Shown: positions 39,409 to 47,799 of the stretch, piece after piece
How positions within the stretch are numbered: the stretch's first letter is position 1
Layout of the letters: every line of letters starts with the position of its first letter
NCBI GenBank assembly: GCA_036280655.1
Contig: DASUQI010000069.1
Span: 14,467-78,466 of the forward strand
Direction: 5' to 3'
DNA length: 64,000 nt
Origin: DASSJM01 sp036280655
Lineage (GTDB): Bacteria > Actinomycetota > UBA4738 > HRBIN12
Notes under the pieces: generated by a model
Told to the model about the DNA's origin: nothing
The model's database searches: none
What the model saw: only the letters and a program-made list of their open reading frames with translations
Translations under genes and position numbers: made by a program

Positions 39409-40893
39409 GTGCACGATCGGCCACCCATGCGCGCCGTCCGTCTCGCCGGCATCGTCGCGGCCGCCGCCGTCGTGGCGACGCTCGTGACCGGAACGGCTGC
39501 GGCGCAGGAGGGCCGGACCGCGTGGTCGCAGTTCCAGGGAGGCTCCGCCCACGACGGGTTCCGAGACGACGGGCCCGCACCTCCCTACCGGGTCCGGTGG
39601 TTGTTCGCCGACCCGTCGGGCGACCGGCTCTCTGCGGCGATCGTCGTCGCCGAGGTGGCGATCACGGTCGGTCCCGAGGCCGTCTATGGCGTGGACCTCT
39701 CGGACGGGGCGATCGCGTGGGAGATCCAACGGGCCGGCGGGCCGCTCTCCGTCCCGGCGGTGGGGACGGCGGGCGGACAGGACGTGCTCGTGTACGTCGA
39801 CGGCCCCGCGCCCGGGTCCTCGGACCCCTCGCCAACGCCGACCGCCACGGCGTCGCCCGGCGCCACCGATGACGCCGACGACGAGGCGGTCTCCGAGCTC
39901 GTCGGCGTGACGCTCGCAGATCGGACGGAACGCTGGCGCGTCAGCCTCGACGCGATCTCGCGCAGCGGTGTCACGATCGACGGCGACACGGTGTTCGTCG
40001 GCGATCAGGGCGGGACGCTGTCGGCGTACTCGCTCGCCGACGGCACGTCGCGATGGTCGACCACGGTGACCGGACGCATCGACACGCCGGTCGCCTCGGC
40101 CGACGACGCCGTGATCGTCGTCGCCCGCGACGCGGAAGAGGGCAGGGTCGCGCTCGTCGCGTTCGACGCGGCGACCGGGGAGCGCGCGTGGCCGCCGTTC
40201 GAGATCCCCGCGACGTCGACCGCCGGCTCGGCGCCGTCGCTCGCCGACGGACGGGTCATCCTCGGGTCGGCGGACCGGTTCGTGCGCGCCGTGAGCGCCG
40301 AGGACGGGACCGAGGTGTGGACCTCGCTCGTTCTCACGCTCTTCTCGCCCGCGACGGCTCCCGCGCTCGGCGACGGAAGCGTCTTCGCGGCCGACTTCGG
40401 CGGCGGCCTGTACCGGCTGGACGCCGCCGACGGAAAGCGGGTGTGGAGCCATCAGCTGAACGAGGTGATCCTCCGCGGAGCGCCGGTGGTGTCCGGGGAC
40501 GCGGTCATCGTCGGGCTCGCCGACGGTCGGCTGGTCGCGGTCGACGCGGCGTCGGGACACCTGATCTGGCAGGAGGACCTCACGGAGGGGGCGCTCGGCG
40601 CGGTCGCGATCTCGGACGACGCGCTGATCGCCGTGACCGGGGGACCCCAGGCGGGTCTCGTCGCGTTGGAGAACGACCCGGAGGGAACCCTCGTCGACGT
40701 GCCCTCGCCGACCGAGTTCGACCCGGGGACGACGTTCGGGCGCTACGCCGCCGCGGCGACGATCGTCTTCGTCGTCGCGTTCGTTCCCGGGATCTACGCG
40801 CGGCGGCGGTTCGGCTCCGGCCTCGTCTCGGAGGGCGAAGGGGACGACGAGCGCGACGACGAAGACGATCCCGGCGAAGGAGGCGGCGCGTGA
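39409..40893 (+). CDS. PQQ/BamB-like beta-propeller protein, membrane-anchored
   Basis: A 494-residue exported protein. The signal peptide (AVRLAGIVAAAAVVATLVTG, about residues 8-27) is followed by repeated blades of the PQQ type, each with a G.VYALDA..G...W-like core (for example AVYGVDLSDGAIAWEI, GGLYRLDAADGKRVWSH, GRLVAVDAASGHLIWQE). A Ser/Pro/Thr/Ala linker interrupts blade 2. A C-terminal transmembrane helix near 447-466 and an acidic cytoplasmic tail follow. It lacks any catalytic residues I recognise, so it may be a scaffold like BamB. GTG 39409 is preferred; ATG 39427 is possible. Its stop overlaps the next gene (GTGA). Confidence 0.75.
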   Translation: MHDRPPMRAVRLAGIVAAAAVVATLVTGTAAAQEGRTAWSQFQGGSAHDGFRDDGPAPPYRVRWLFADPSGDRLSAAIVVAEVAITVGPEAVYGVDLSDGAIAWEIQRAGGPLSVPAVGTAGGQDVLVYVDGPAPGSSDPSPTPTATASPGATDDADDEAVSELVGVTLADRTERWRVSLDAISRSGVTIDGDTVFVGDQGGTLSAYSLADGTSRWSTTVTGRIDTPVASADDAVIVVARDAEEGRVALVAFDAATGERAWPPFEIPATSTAGSAPSLADGRVILGSADRFVRAVSAEDGTEVWTSLVLTLFSPATAPALGDGSVFAADFGGGLYRLDAADGKRVWSHQLNEVILRGAPVVSGDAVIVGLADGRLVAVDAASGHLIWQEDLTEGALGAVAISDDALIAVTGGPQAGLVALENDPEGTLVDVPSPTEFDPGTTFGRYAAAATIVFVVAFVPGIYARRRFGSGLVSEGEGDDERDDEDDPGEGGGA

Positions 40894-41879
40894 GCGGGAA
40901 GAAGAAGCGTCGTCCGGCGACGTCGCGCCCGCCCCAGCCGCTGGAGATCGAGCCCGCCTCGCGCGCCGAGACGCCCGAGCCGCGTCGTGGGTTCGGCGGA
41001 TTGCTCGGGGGCGGCCCATCGATCCTCCCCTCGATCCCGCGCTCGCTCGGCCGGGGCCTGCTCGCGGTCGTGGCCCAGCCGATCCTGCTCGTCGTCGCGC
41101 TCGTGCTGCCGTTCCTCGTGTGGCTCGCGCTCCTCGCGATCGGCTTCGAGGGCTCGGCCGGCAGGCTCGTCGACGTGCTCGCGCTTCCGCCGATCGCGAC
41201 CTACTTCGACCTCGGGACGGGCGCGAGCGTCGTCGGGGTCGGCCCGGCGTTCCTCGTCTTCACCGCGGTCTCCGTCCTCGTCCGCGGCGTGGTCTACGCG
41301 CTGCTCGCCGGCATGGTCGTCGAGGCGCTCGAGGACGGCCGCGTGAGCAGGTACGGCCTGCTGCGCGGGGTCGCCGCGATCCCGGTCGTCCTGGTCGTGC
41401 AGGTGATCTCGTTCTCGCTGATCATCGCCGGCAACCTCTTCTTCCCGATCCTGGGCCCGGGGATCGGGTTCCTCGCGTTCGTGGCCGTCCTCGTGGGGGG
41501 CCTGTTCTTCCTCGGGTTCGCGCCGACCGCGGCGGTCCGGCAGGGACGCGGCGTGCTCGAGACGATCCGTCGCTCCGGTCGAGCGGCGCAGCTCCCCGGA
41601 ACGCGACAGCTCCTGTTCTGCGCGCTGTACTTCTTCGTGGCGCTGCCCGTGGTGGTCGGGCTCGTGCCGGGCGGGACCCAGCTCGGTGCGAACCCGTCGC
41701 TCGCCGCCTGGGTCTTCATCCTCGCGGTGAGCGTCGTGCACCTTGCCTTCATGGCGGCGCTCGCGTACCGGTGGATCGCGGTCGAGCCGCTGGTTCCCGA
41801 GGAGCCCGTGCGCCGGCGGGTCGCGCGTACCGAGCCCGCGAGACGCCAGGCGTCGCAACGCCCGCGGGGCCGCCGGTAA
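40890..41879 (+). CDS. Polytopic membrane protein of unknown function
   Basis: A 329-residue protein with about 55 basic, Pro-rich cytoplasmic residues first, then roughly six hydrophobic segments between 57 and 300, and an Arg-rich C-terminal tail. Long runs such as FLAFVAVLVGGLFFLGFAP point to integral helices. No known transporter motif is seen. The GTG start overlaps the beta-propeller gene's stop, so the two proteins are made together and may form a complex across the membrane. Confidence 0.65.
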   Translation: MSGKKKRRPATSRPPQPLEIEPASRAETPEPRRGFGGLLGGGPSILPSIPRSLGRGLLAVVAQPILLVVALVLPFLVWLALLAIGFEGSAGRLVDVLALPPIATYFDLGTGASVVGVGPAFLVFTAVSVLVRGVVYALLAGMVVEALEDGRVSRYGLLRGVAAIPVVLVVQVISFSLIIAGNLFFPILGPGIGFLAFVAVLVGGLFFLGFAPTAAVRQGRGVLETIRRSGRAAQLPGTRQLLFCALYFFVALPVVVGLVPGGTQLGANPSLAAWVFILAVSVVHLAFMAALAYRWIAVEPLVPEEPVRRRVARTEPARRQASQRPRGRR

Positions 41880-41905
41880 CCCTCCGGGGCGCCGAACGCC
41901 GCTGG

Positions 41906-41911
41906 TAGACT
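41906..41911 (+). promoter_or_regulatory. -10 element of the rpsB operon
   Basis: TAGACT, starting a leader of about 125 bases before rpsB. The leader holds several GC-rich inverted repeats, such as GGCG-TCTCGA-CGCC, and ends in GGAAGGAGG just before the GTG. A structured leader of this size before rpsB would suit S2 autoregulation. Confidence 0.4.
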
Positions 41912-42041
41912 GCCCCTTCGCCGGCGTCTCGACGCCGAGCACACACGCCCGGGGATCGCTTCCGGGGTCCCGGCCGGCAGCACGAGACCGGGCCGGACGC
42001 GAGCCGAACCGGGCGGAGGGACAACCGGAAGGAGGCGCACC

Positions 42042-42890
42042 GTGCCTGTCGTCACCAGGCGGGAGCTCCTCGAGGCAGGGGTGCACTTCGGGCACCAGAC
42101 CAGACGCTGGAACCCGAAGATGGGCCGGTACCTGTACGGGGAACGCTCCGGGATCTACATCATCGACCTCGAGAAGACCCTGGCGGGTCTCGAAGAGGCC
42201 TACGGGTACGCCCGCGAGATCGGTCGGCGCGGCGGAGTCGTCCTGTTCGTCGGGACGAAGAAGCAGGCGCAGGAGGTTATCGCCGAGCACGCGAACCGCG
42301 TCGGCATGCCGTACGTCACGACGAGGTGGCTGGGCGGGATGCTCACGAACTTCCAGACAGTGTCGCGGCGCCTGCTGCGTCTCCGCGAGCTCCGCGAGAT
42401 GGAGCGCACCGGCGCGTTCGACTTCCTGCCGAAGAAGGAGGCGATCCGCCTCCGCCACGAGCGGGAAAAACTCGAGCGCAACCTCGGCGGCATGCAGAGC
42501 CTCGAGCGGCTGCCCGACGCGATCTTCGTGATCGACACGAAGAAGGAGCACATCGCCGTGAACGAGGCCCGCAAGCTCGGGCTTCCGGTGATCGCGATCG
42601 TGGACACGAACTGCGACCCCGACGAGGTCGACCACGTGATCCCCGGCAACGACGACGCGATCCGGTCGGTCTCGCTCGTCACGAGGCTGCTCGCCGACGC
42701 GCTCGCCGAGGGGCGGCAGGAGGGCCGCGAGGCCGTCGTCACCAAGGTGATGGGTCCGGAGATCACGCCCGAGCCCGAGCCGGCGCAGGCCGTCGCCGAG
42801 CCGCCGCCCACCCCCGCGCCCATGACGGCCGCGTCCCCGCAGGCGCCGGCCGAGCCGGCGGCCGCCGACGCAGCGAAGGAGACGACATGA
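42042..42890 (+). CDS. rpsB: 30S ribosomal protein S2
   Basis: A 282-residue S2. The start LLEAGVHFGHQTRRWNPKM is invariant in the family, and GGMLTNFQTV and PDAIFVIDTKKE are further conserved blocks. The last 40 residues form a Pro/Glu/Ala-rich tail beyond the folded domain. It begins with GTG after GGAAGGAGG. rpsB-tsf-pyrH-frr is the near-universal order; the rpsB stop overlaps the tsf ATG. Confidence 0.96.
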   Translation: MPVVTRRELLEAGVHFGHQTRRWNPKMGRYLYGERSGIYIIDLEKTLAGLEEAYGYAREIGRRGGVVLFVGTKKQAQEVIAEHANRVGMPYVTTRWLGGMLTNFQTVSRRLLRLRELREMERTGAFDFLPKKEAIRLRHEREKLERNLGGMQSLERLPDAIFVIDTKKEHIAVNEARKLGLPVIAIVDTNCDPDEVDHVIPGNDDAIRSVSLVTRLLADALAEGRQEGREAVVTKVMGPEITPEPEPAQAVAEPPPTPAPMTAASPQAPAEPAAADAAKETT

Positions 42891-43501
42891 CGATGACCGA
42901 GATCACCGCCGACCAGGTGAAGGCGCTCCGGGAGCTCACGGGCGCCGGGATGATGGACTGCAAGCGGGCGCTGCAGGAGGCCGGCGGCGACATGGCCAGG
43001 GCCGAGGAGATCCTCAAGACCAAGGGGCTCGCCTCGGTGGCTCAGCGCGCAAGCCGCTCGACCGGACAGGGCCGGATCGACGCCTACGTCCACTTCAACA
43101 ACACGGTGGGGGTGCTGATCGAGGTCGACTGCGAGACCGACTTCGTCGCCAATACGGAGGAGTTCAAGCAGCTGGTCAAGGACCTGGCGCTGCACATCGC
43201 TACCCCGTCGGCTCCGCGATACGTCACGCGCGAGGAGGTCCCGGCCGAGGTGCTGGAGAACGAGCGGCGCCTCTTCGAGGCGCAGGCCCGCGAGATGGGC
43301 AAGCCCGACAACGTGATCCCGAACATCGTCGAGGGCAAGCTGAGATCCTTCTACGAGGAGACGGTCCTGCTGGAGCAGCCCTATGTGAAGGACGACTCCA
43401 AGACGATCCAGGGTCTGCTCGACGAGCTGTCGGCCAAGGTGGGTGAGCGGATCGTGGTCCGCCGGTTCGTCCGGTACAAGGTGGCCGAGGAGACCGAGTA
43501 G
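42887..43501 (+). CDS. tsf: Elongation factor Ts
   Basis: A 204-residue EF-Ts that recharges EF-Tu with GTP. LRELTGAGMMDCKRALQEAGGD is the UBA-like start and IEVDCETDFVA the core motif that contacts EF-Tu. At 204 residues it is of the short type (one core subdomain, as in Thermus) rather than the 280-residue E. coli type. Its TAG stop is the first half of a candidate -10 for pyrH. Confidence 0.95.
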   Translation: MTMTEITADQVKALRELTGAGMMDCKRALQEAGGDMARAEEILKTKGLASVAQRASRSTGQGRIDAYVHFNNTVGVLIEVDCETDFVANTEEFKQLVKDLALHIATPSAPRYVTREEVPAEVLENERRLFEAQAREMGKPDNVIPNIVEGKLRSFYEETVLLEQPYVKDDSKTIQGLLDELSAKVGERIVVRRFVRYKVAEETE

Positions 43502-43504
43502 GGT
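43499..43504 (+). promoter_or_regulatory. -10 element formed partly by the tsf stop codon
   Basis: TAGGGT, starting with the tsf TAG stop, 7 bases before the pyrH ATG at 43512. Confidence 0.4.
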
Positions 43505-43511
43505 GACCGGC

Positions 43512-44261
43512 ATGCCGGAGGGCGAACCGACCCCACCCGACGACCGGCCGCTCTACCACCGGGTGCTGCTGAAGCTCTCCGGCGACGCGTTCGCGCCCGC
43601 GGACACGGGGTACGGGATCTCGACCGACTCGACGGGGCTGCTGGCTCGAGAGCTCGCCGACGTCGTGGACCTCGGTGTGCAGACGGCGGTGGTCGTCGGC
43701 GGCGGGAACATCTTCCGTGGACGCCAGGCCCCCGGCATCGACCGGTCGCGGGCCGACTACATGGGGATGCTCGCCACGGTGATGAACGCGCTCGCGCTGC
43801 AGGACGCGCTCGAGAAGATCCACGTGCCTAACCGGGTCCAGACGTCGATCCACATGGCGCAGATCGCGGAGCCGTACATCCCGCTCCGGGCGAAGCGGCA
43901 CCTGGAGAAGGGGCGCGTGGTTGTCTTCGCCGCCGGGATCGGCGCGCCGTACTTCTCCACCGACACCACTGCCGCGCAGCGGGCGCTCGAGATCGGCGCG
44001 CAGGCGATCCTGAAGGGCACGAAGGTCGACGGGGTGTACACCGCGGACCCGCACGTCGATCCGAGCGCGCGCCGGTTCGAGTCGATCGAGTACCTCGACG
44101 TGCTGCGCGAGGGCTATTCGGTGATGGACGCGACGGCGATCAGCCTGTGCATGGAGAACGCGCTCCCGATCATCGTGTTCGACTTCCGCGAGGAGGGGAA
44201 CATCCGCCGCGCGGTCTCGGGCGAGCGGATCGGCACCCTCGTGCACGGAGGTGTGCGGTGA
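43512..44261 (+). CDS. pyrH: Uridylate kinase (UMP kinase)
   Basis: A 249-residue hexameric UMP kinase of the amino-acid-kinase fold. RVLLKLSGDAFAP is the ATP-binding start, VVVGGGNIFRG the phosphate-binding loop and GAPYFSTDTTAAQRALE the UMP-binding block. ATG 43512 is chosen; a GTG at 43503 is also in frame. The end overlaps frr by 4 bases (GTGA). Confidence 0.95.
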   Translation: MPEGEPTPPDDRPLYHRVLLKLSGDAFAPADTGYGISTDSTGLLARELADVVDLGVQTAVVVGGGNIFRGRQAPGIDRSRADYMGMLATVMNALALQDALEKIHVPNRVQTSIHMAQIAEPYIPLRAKRHLEKGRVVVFAAGIGAPYFSTDTTAAQRALEIGAQAILKGTKVDGVYTADPHVDPSARRFESIEYLDVLREGYSVMDATAISLCMENALPIIVFDFREEGNIRRAVSGERIGTLVHGGVR

Positions 44262-44818
44262 CGGTCGACTCGGCCCTCGGCGCCGCATCGGAGAAGATGG
44301 ACAAGGCGATCGGCGTGCTGAAGGAGGAGCTCGCCGGCGTCCGCACGGGGCGGGCGACGCCCGCCCTGCTCTCGCGGATCGTCGTCGACTACTACGGGAC
44401 CCCGGTCCCGATCCAGCAGCTCGGGTCGTTCTCGGTGCCCGAGCCTCGAACGCTCATGATCACCCCCTACGACCGGAACGCGATCCCGGCGATGGAGAAG
44501 GCGATCATGTCGAGCGACCTCGGGATCAACCCGGGGAACGATGGCACCGTGATCCGACTCTCCTTCCCCCCGCTCACCGAGGAGCGGCGCAAGGAGCTGA
44601 TCAAGCTCGTCCACCACCGGGGCGAGGAGGCACGGGTTGCCGTTCGGAACATCCGCCGCCACTCCAAGGACGAGCTCGAAAAGCTTGAGCGCGACGGCTC
44701 CATCTCGGAAGATGACCTTGCACGCTCCGAGAAGGAGCTCCAGAAGCTGACCGACAAGCACATCGCCGGGATCGACGAGGTCGTGGCGCACAAGGACGCC
44801 GAGCTCAAGGAGATCTGA
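44258..44818 (+). CDS. frr: Ribosome recycling factor
   Basis: A 186-residue RRF that splits post-termination ribosomes with EF-G. The three-helix domain and hinge are visible: LAGVRTGRATPALLSRIVVDYYGTP, then RLSFPPLTEERRKEL and ARVAVRNIRR. Length is standard (185). GTG 44258 overlaps the pyrH stop; cdsA follows after 2 bases. Confidence 0.96.
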   Translation: MTVDSALGAASEKMDKAIGVLKEELAGVRTGRATPALLSRIVVDYYGTPVPIQQLGSFSVPEPRTLMITPYDRNAIPAMEKAIMSSDLGINPGNDGTVIRLSFPPLTEERRKELIKLVHHRGEEARVAVRNIRRHSKDELEKLERDGSISEDDLARSEKELQKLTDKHIAGIDEVVAHKDAELKEI

Positions 44819-44820
44819 GC

Positions 44821-46416
44821 GTGCCCGAGGACGACGAGCGGACCGAGGGCGAGGACCTCTTCGAGGACCTCGACAAGTTCTTCGCCCCGATCCAGGACGT
44901 CGACTGGCCCGAGCCCAAGAAGGCTGGCGGTCCCCCCGAACGGCCGCACGAGCCCGAGGAGCCGGCCGCCGAGGCGGAGTCGGAAGCCGCCGAAGCGGGG
45001 CGCGGCTCCCCGGTGACGTTCGAGACCACGACCGAGGACAAGCCCGACCAGCCCGAGCTCCCGGCCGAGGAGCGTGAGGCGGGCGAGGAGGACGTCGACC
45101 TGTTCGCCGACGAGTGGCGGCGGACCTCCGACGTCTCCACCGAGGGCGAGGAGGGCGAGTCCGGGGAGCCCGGCGAGACCGAGGAGGGCGTGGGCTCCTA
45201 CCTGTTCGAGACCGACGAGGAGGACGAGGGGCTCGAGGGCGAAGAAGGCGAAGCGGAGGCCGCCCCCGCGCCCCAGCAGCGCTACGTCGAGATCCCGGCC
45301 GACCGGGAGCCGCTCTCGGCCGAGGACGAGGTCATCCGGGAGGAGGCCCCCGACCTCGAGGCCGTCGAGGCCGCGGCCGACCATTTCGCGGAGTCCGTCC
45401 GCGACGAGGTCGAGGTGGAGGGCGAGGCCGCCCCTCTCGAGCCCACAGAGCAGGTCGCGATCGCGGCGCTGCTCGGCGACGAGGACGAGGAGGAGTCGGC
45501 GGAGGAGGCCGCGCGCACCGTCCGGGTCGGCGGCGAGGGCCTCGGCGGACCCAGCTGGCAGGAGCCGACGGCGATGGAGGTCGGCGGCGAGCGCGAGGAG
45601 GCGGCCGAGCGGAACGTCCCCACGGCGTTCCTCACGGGCATCGTCCTCGCGGCGCTCGCGGTCGGCGCGATCCTGCTCGGGCCCGGGCCGTTCGCGATCC
45701 TCGCGGGCATCGTGGTCCTGTTCGCGCAGGGCGAGTTCTACCTCTCGCTGCAGAAGCGTCACTACCAACCGGCCACCGCGCTCGGCCTGGTCGCCGGCGC
45801 GCTCGTGCTCGGCGCCGGCTACTACCGGGGCGAGAACGCGATGCTCGCCATCATGGCGCTGTCGTTGTTCGGCACGTTCCTGTGGTTCATGACCGTTCCG
45901 GTGCAACACCGCCAGAACATCGTGTCGAACATCGCGCTGTCGGTCCTCGGCATCGCGTATATCCCGCTGCTCGCCGCGTACGCGCTCGCGGTGCTGAAGC
46001 TCCCCGACGGCGAGGGGCTCACGCTCGCGATCATCGGGCTCACGTTCGTGTACGACACGGCGGCGTTCGGCGTCGGCTACTTCTGGGGGAGCCGGCCGCT
46101 CGCCCCGAACATCAGCCCGAAGAAATCCTGGGAGGGCGCGATCGGCGCGACGCTCGTCACGATCGCGGTGTCGGTCGGCGTCGTTGGGTCCACGGTGGAC
46201 CTGCTCGACACGGTCGCGAATTCGGTGGGCCTCGCGGTCGTCGTCGCGATCTTCGCGCCACTCGGCGACCTCGCCGAGTCGCTGCTGAAGCGCGACCTCG
46301 GCATCAAGGACATGGGCGGCATCCTGCCCGGGCACGGCGGGGTGATGGATCGGATCGACTCGGTGCTGTTCGTCGCGCCGGCGGCGTTCATCTACCTCCG
46401 GCTGATCCTGCTCTAG
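44821..46416 (+). CDS. cdsA: Phosphatidate cytidylyltransferase with a 260-residue acidic N-terminal extension
   Basis: CdsA makes CDP-diacylglycerol from phosphatidate and CTP at the membrane. The enzyme occupies about residues 265-531, with roughly seven transmembrane helices and the signature region SPKKSWEGAIGA ... GDLAESLLKRDLGIKDMG ... PGHGGVMDRIDS, which is complete. Residues 1-260 are a hydrophilic, Glu/Asp/Ala-dominated, probably disordered segment with no hydrophobic stretch. Ordinary CdsA has 260-300 residues, so the protein is doubled in length. It uses a GTG start 2 bases after frr. Confidence 0.94.
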   Translation: MPEDDERTEGEDLFEDLDKFFAPIQDVDWPEPKKAGGPPERPHEPEEPAAEAESEAAEAGRGSPVTFETTTEDKPDQPELPAEEREAGEEDVDLFADEWRRTSDVSTEGEEGESGEPGETEEGVGSYLFETDEEDEGLEGEEGEAEAAPAPQQRYVEIPADREPLSAEDEVIREEAPDLEAVEAAADHFAESVRDEVEVEGEAAPLEPTEQVAIAALLGDEDEEESAEEAARTVRVGGEGLGGPSWQEPTAMEVGGEREEAAERNVPTAFLTGIVLAALAVGAILLGPGPFAILAGIVVLFAQGEFYLSLQKRHYQPATALGLVAGALVLGAGYYRGENAMLAIMALSLFGTFLWFMTVPVQHRQNIVSNIALSVLGIAYIPLLAAYALAVLKLPDGEGLTLAIIGLTFVYDTAAFGVGYFWGSRPLAPNISPKKSWEGAIGATLVTIAVSVGVVGSTVDLLDTVANSVGLAVVVAIFAPLGDLAESLLKRDLGIKDMGGILPGHGGVMDRIDSVLFVAPAAFIYLRLILL

Positions 46417-46487
46417 GCACCACGTCGCCGTTCGCGCCGGACCGACCGCAACCTTCGGCCACCCGGGACGTTCTGTAACGACGAGGT

Positions 46488-46548
46488 GGTCGTTCCGCTG
46501 GAACCGGACCAGCAGGGTGCCCGTGCTCCAGCCGGGCCGCTTTCGGCC
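46488..46548 (+). other. Two small hairpins in the cdsA-dxr gap
   Basis: GGTCGTTCC (46488-46496) pairs with GGAAC (46500-46504) and GACC (46507-46510) around a 3-base loop with a 2-base bulge. GGCCG-CTTT-CGGCC (46535-46548) is a perfect stem with a tetraloop. They could end the cdsA transcript or lie in a longer dxr leader. The 215-base gap holds no gene I can support. Confidence 0.35.
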
Positions 46549-46617
46549 GATACCTCTCTTGACGGCAACCTGACCGAGAGGGAGGCCCGGGCTCCGAAGT
46601 TTCCGGGCACCCCGGGG

Positions 46618-46623
46618 TACTCT
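46618..46623 (+). promoter_or_regulatory. -10 element of dxr
   Basis: TACTCT, 8 bases before the ATG at 46632. It decides the start: the TTG at 46623 overlaps the -10 and would not be on the transcript. Confidence 0.5.
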
Positions 46624-46631
46624 TGAGTCCC

Positions 46632-47789
46632 ATGCGCTCACTGGTGATCCTCGGCTCGACGGGATCGGTGGGGACGCAGGCGCTCGACGTCGTGCGGCGC
46701 AACCCCGACCGATTCCGGGTCGTCGGCCTGTCCGCGGGGGCGAACCAGGAGTTGCTCGTCGGTCAGATCCGGGAGTTCCTCCCGCCCCTGGTCGCGATCG
46801 CCGACGAGGAGGCGGCCGCCGACGTCCGCGAGAAGCTCGCCGGGATCACCGGCGTCGAGGTGCTGGTCGGCCCCGAGGCCGCCGAGACCCTCGCCCGCGA
46901 CGCCGAGGCCGACATGGTTCTGAACGCGCTCGTGGGCTCGGCGGGGCTGGGGCCGACGCTCGCGACCCTGCAGGCCGGCAAGATGCTCGCGCTGGCCAAC
47001 AAGGAGAGCCTGGTGGTCGGCGGCGAGCTCGTCGTCGATCTCATCAAGGGGGAGCCGGAGCGGCTCGTCCCCGTGGACTCCGAGCACGCCGCGCTCGCCC
47101 AGTGCCTGCGTGGCGAGCGGCGCGAGGACGTCAAGCGCGTGGTGCTCACGGGCTCGGGAGGCCCGTTCCGCGGTTGGACGCACGCCGAGCTCGCGAAGGC
47201 GTCGGTGAAAGAGGCGCTCGCGCACCCCGTCTGGCAGATGGGGCCGAAGATCACGATCGACTCGGCGACCCTGATGAACAAGGGCCTCGAGGTGATCGAG
47301 GCGAAGTACCTGTTCGGGCTCGAGTACTCGCAGATCCACGTCGTGATCCACCCGGAGGGCATCGTCCACGCGCTCGCTGAGTTCCGCGACGGCTCGATGA
47401 GCGCGCAGCTCGCGGTGCCGGACATGCGCCTGCCGATCCAGCTCGCGCTCGGCTGGCCGGAACGGCTGCCGTCGGGCGTCGGGCCGGTGCCGCTCGCCGA
47501 CAAGCAGCTCACGTTCGAGCCGGTCGATCGCGAGGCCTTCCCCGCGATCGATCTCGCCTATCGGGTGGGCGAGCTCGGCCGGACCTTCCCCGCGGTCATG
47601 AGCGCGGCCAACGAGGTCGCGGTCATGGCGTTCCTCGAGGGCAAGATCCCCCTGACGCGCATCGTCGAGGTCGTGCAGGCGGTCGTCGACGAGCACGAGG
47701 CGCCCTCGTCGGTGGTCTCGGTGGTCATCCTGGAACGGGCCGACACGTGGGCCCGCCGCCGGGCGGCCGAGATCATCGAGGCCCGGTAG
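46632..47789 (+). CDS. dxr: 1-deoxy-D-xylulose 5-phosphate reductoisomerase
   Basis: A 385-residue NADPH enzyme that makes MEP, the committed step of the non-mevalonate isoprenoid pathway. GSTGSVGTQALDVVRRNPDR is the NADPH-binding start; ALANKESLVVGG and DSEHAALAQCL hold the metal and substrate residues; SATLMNKGLEVIEA is conserved. It is followed by rseP after 10 bases, a very common pair, and ispG of the same pathway lies 3.4 kb downstream. ATG 46632 is chosen over the upstream TTG. Confidence 0.96.
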   Translation: MRSLVILGSTGSVGTQALDVVRRNPDRFRVVGLSAGANQELLVGQIREFLPPLVAIADEEAAADVREKLAGITGVEVLVGPEAAETLARDAEADMVLNALVGSAGLGPTLATLQAGKMLALANKESLVVGGELVVDLIKGEPERLVPVDSEHAALAQCLRGERREDVKRVVLTGSGGPFRGWTHAELAKASVKEALAHPVWQMGPKITIDSATLMNKGLEVIEAKYLFGLEYSQIHVVIHPEGIVHALAEFRDGSMSAQLAVPDMRLPIQLALGWPERLPSGVGPVPLADKQLTFEPVDREAFPAIDLAYRVGELGRTFPAVMSAANEVAVMAFLEGKIPLTRIVEVVQAVVDEHEAPSSVVSVVILERADTWARRRAAEIIEAR

Positions 47790-47799
47790 GGGACCTCGG

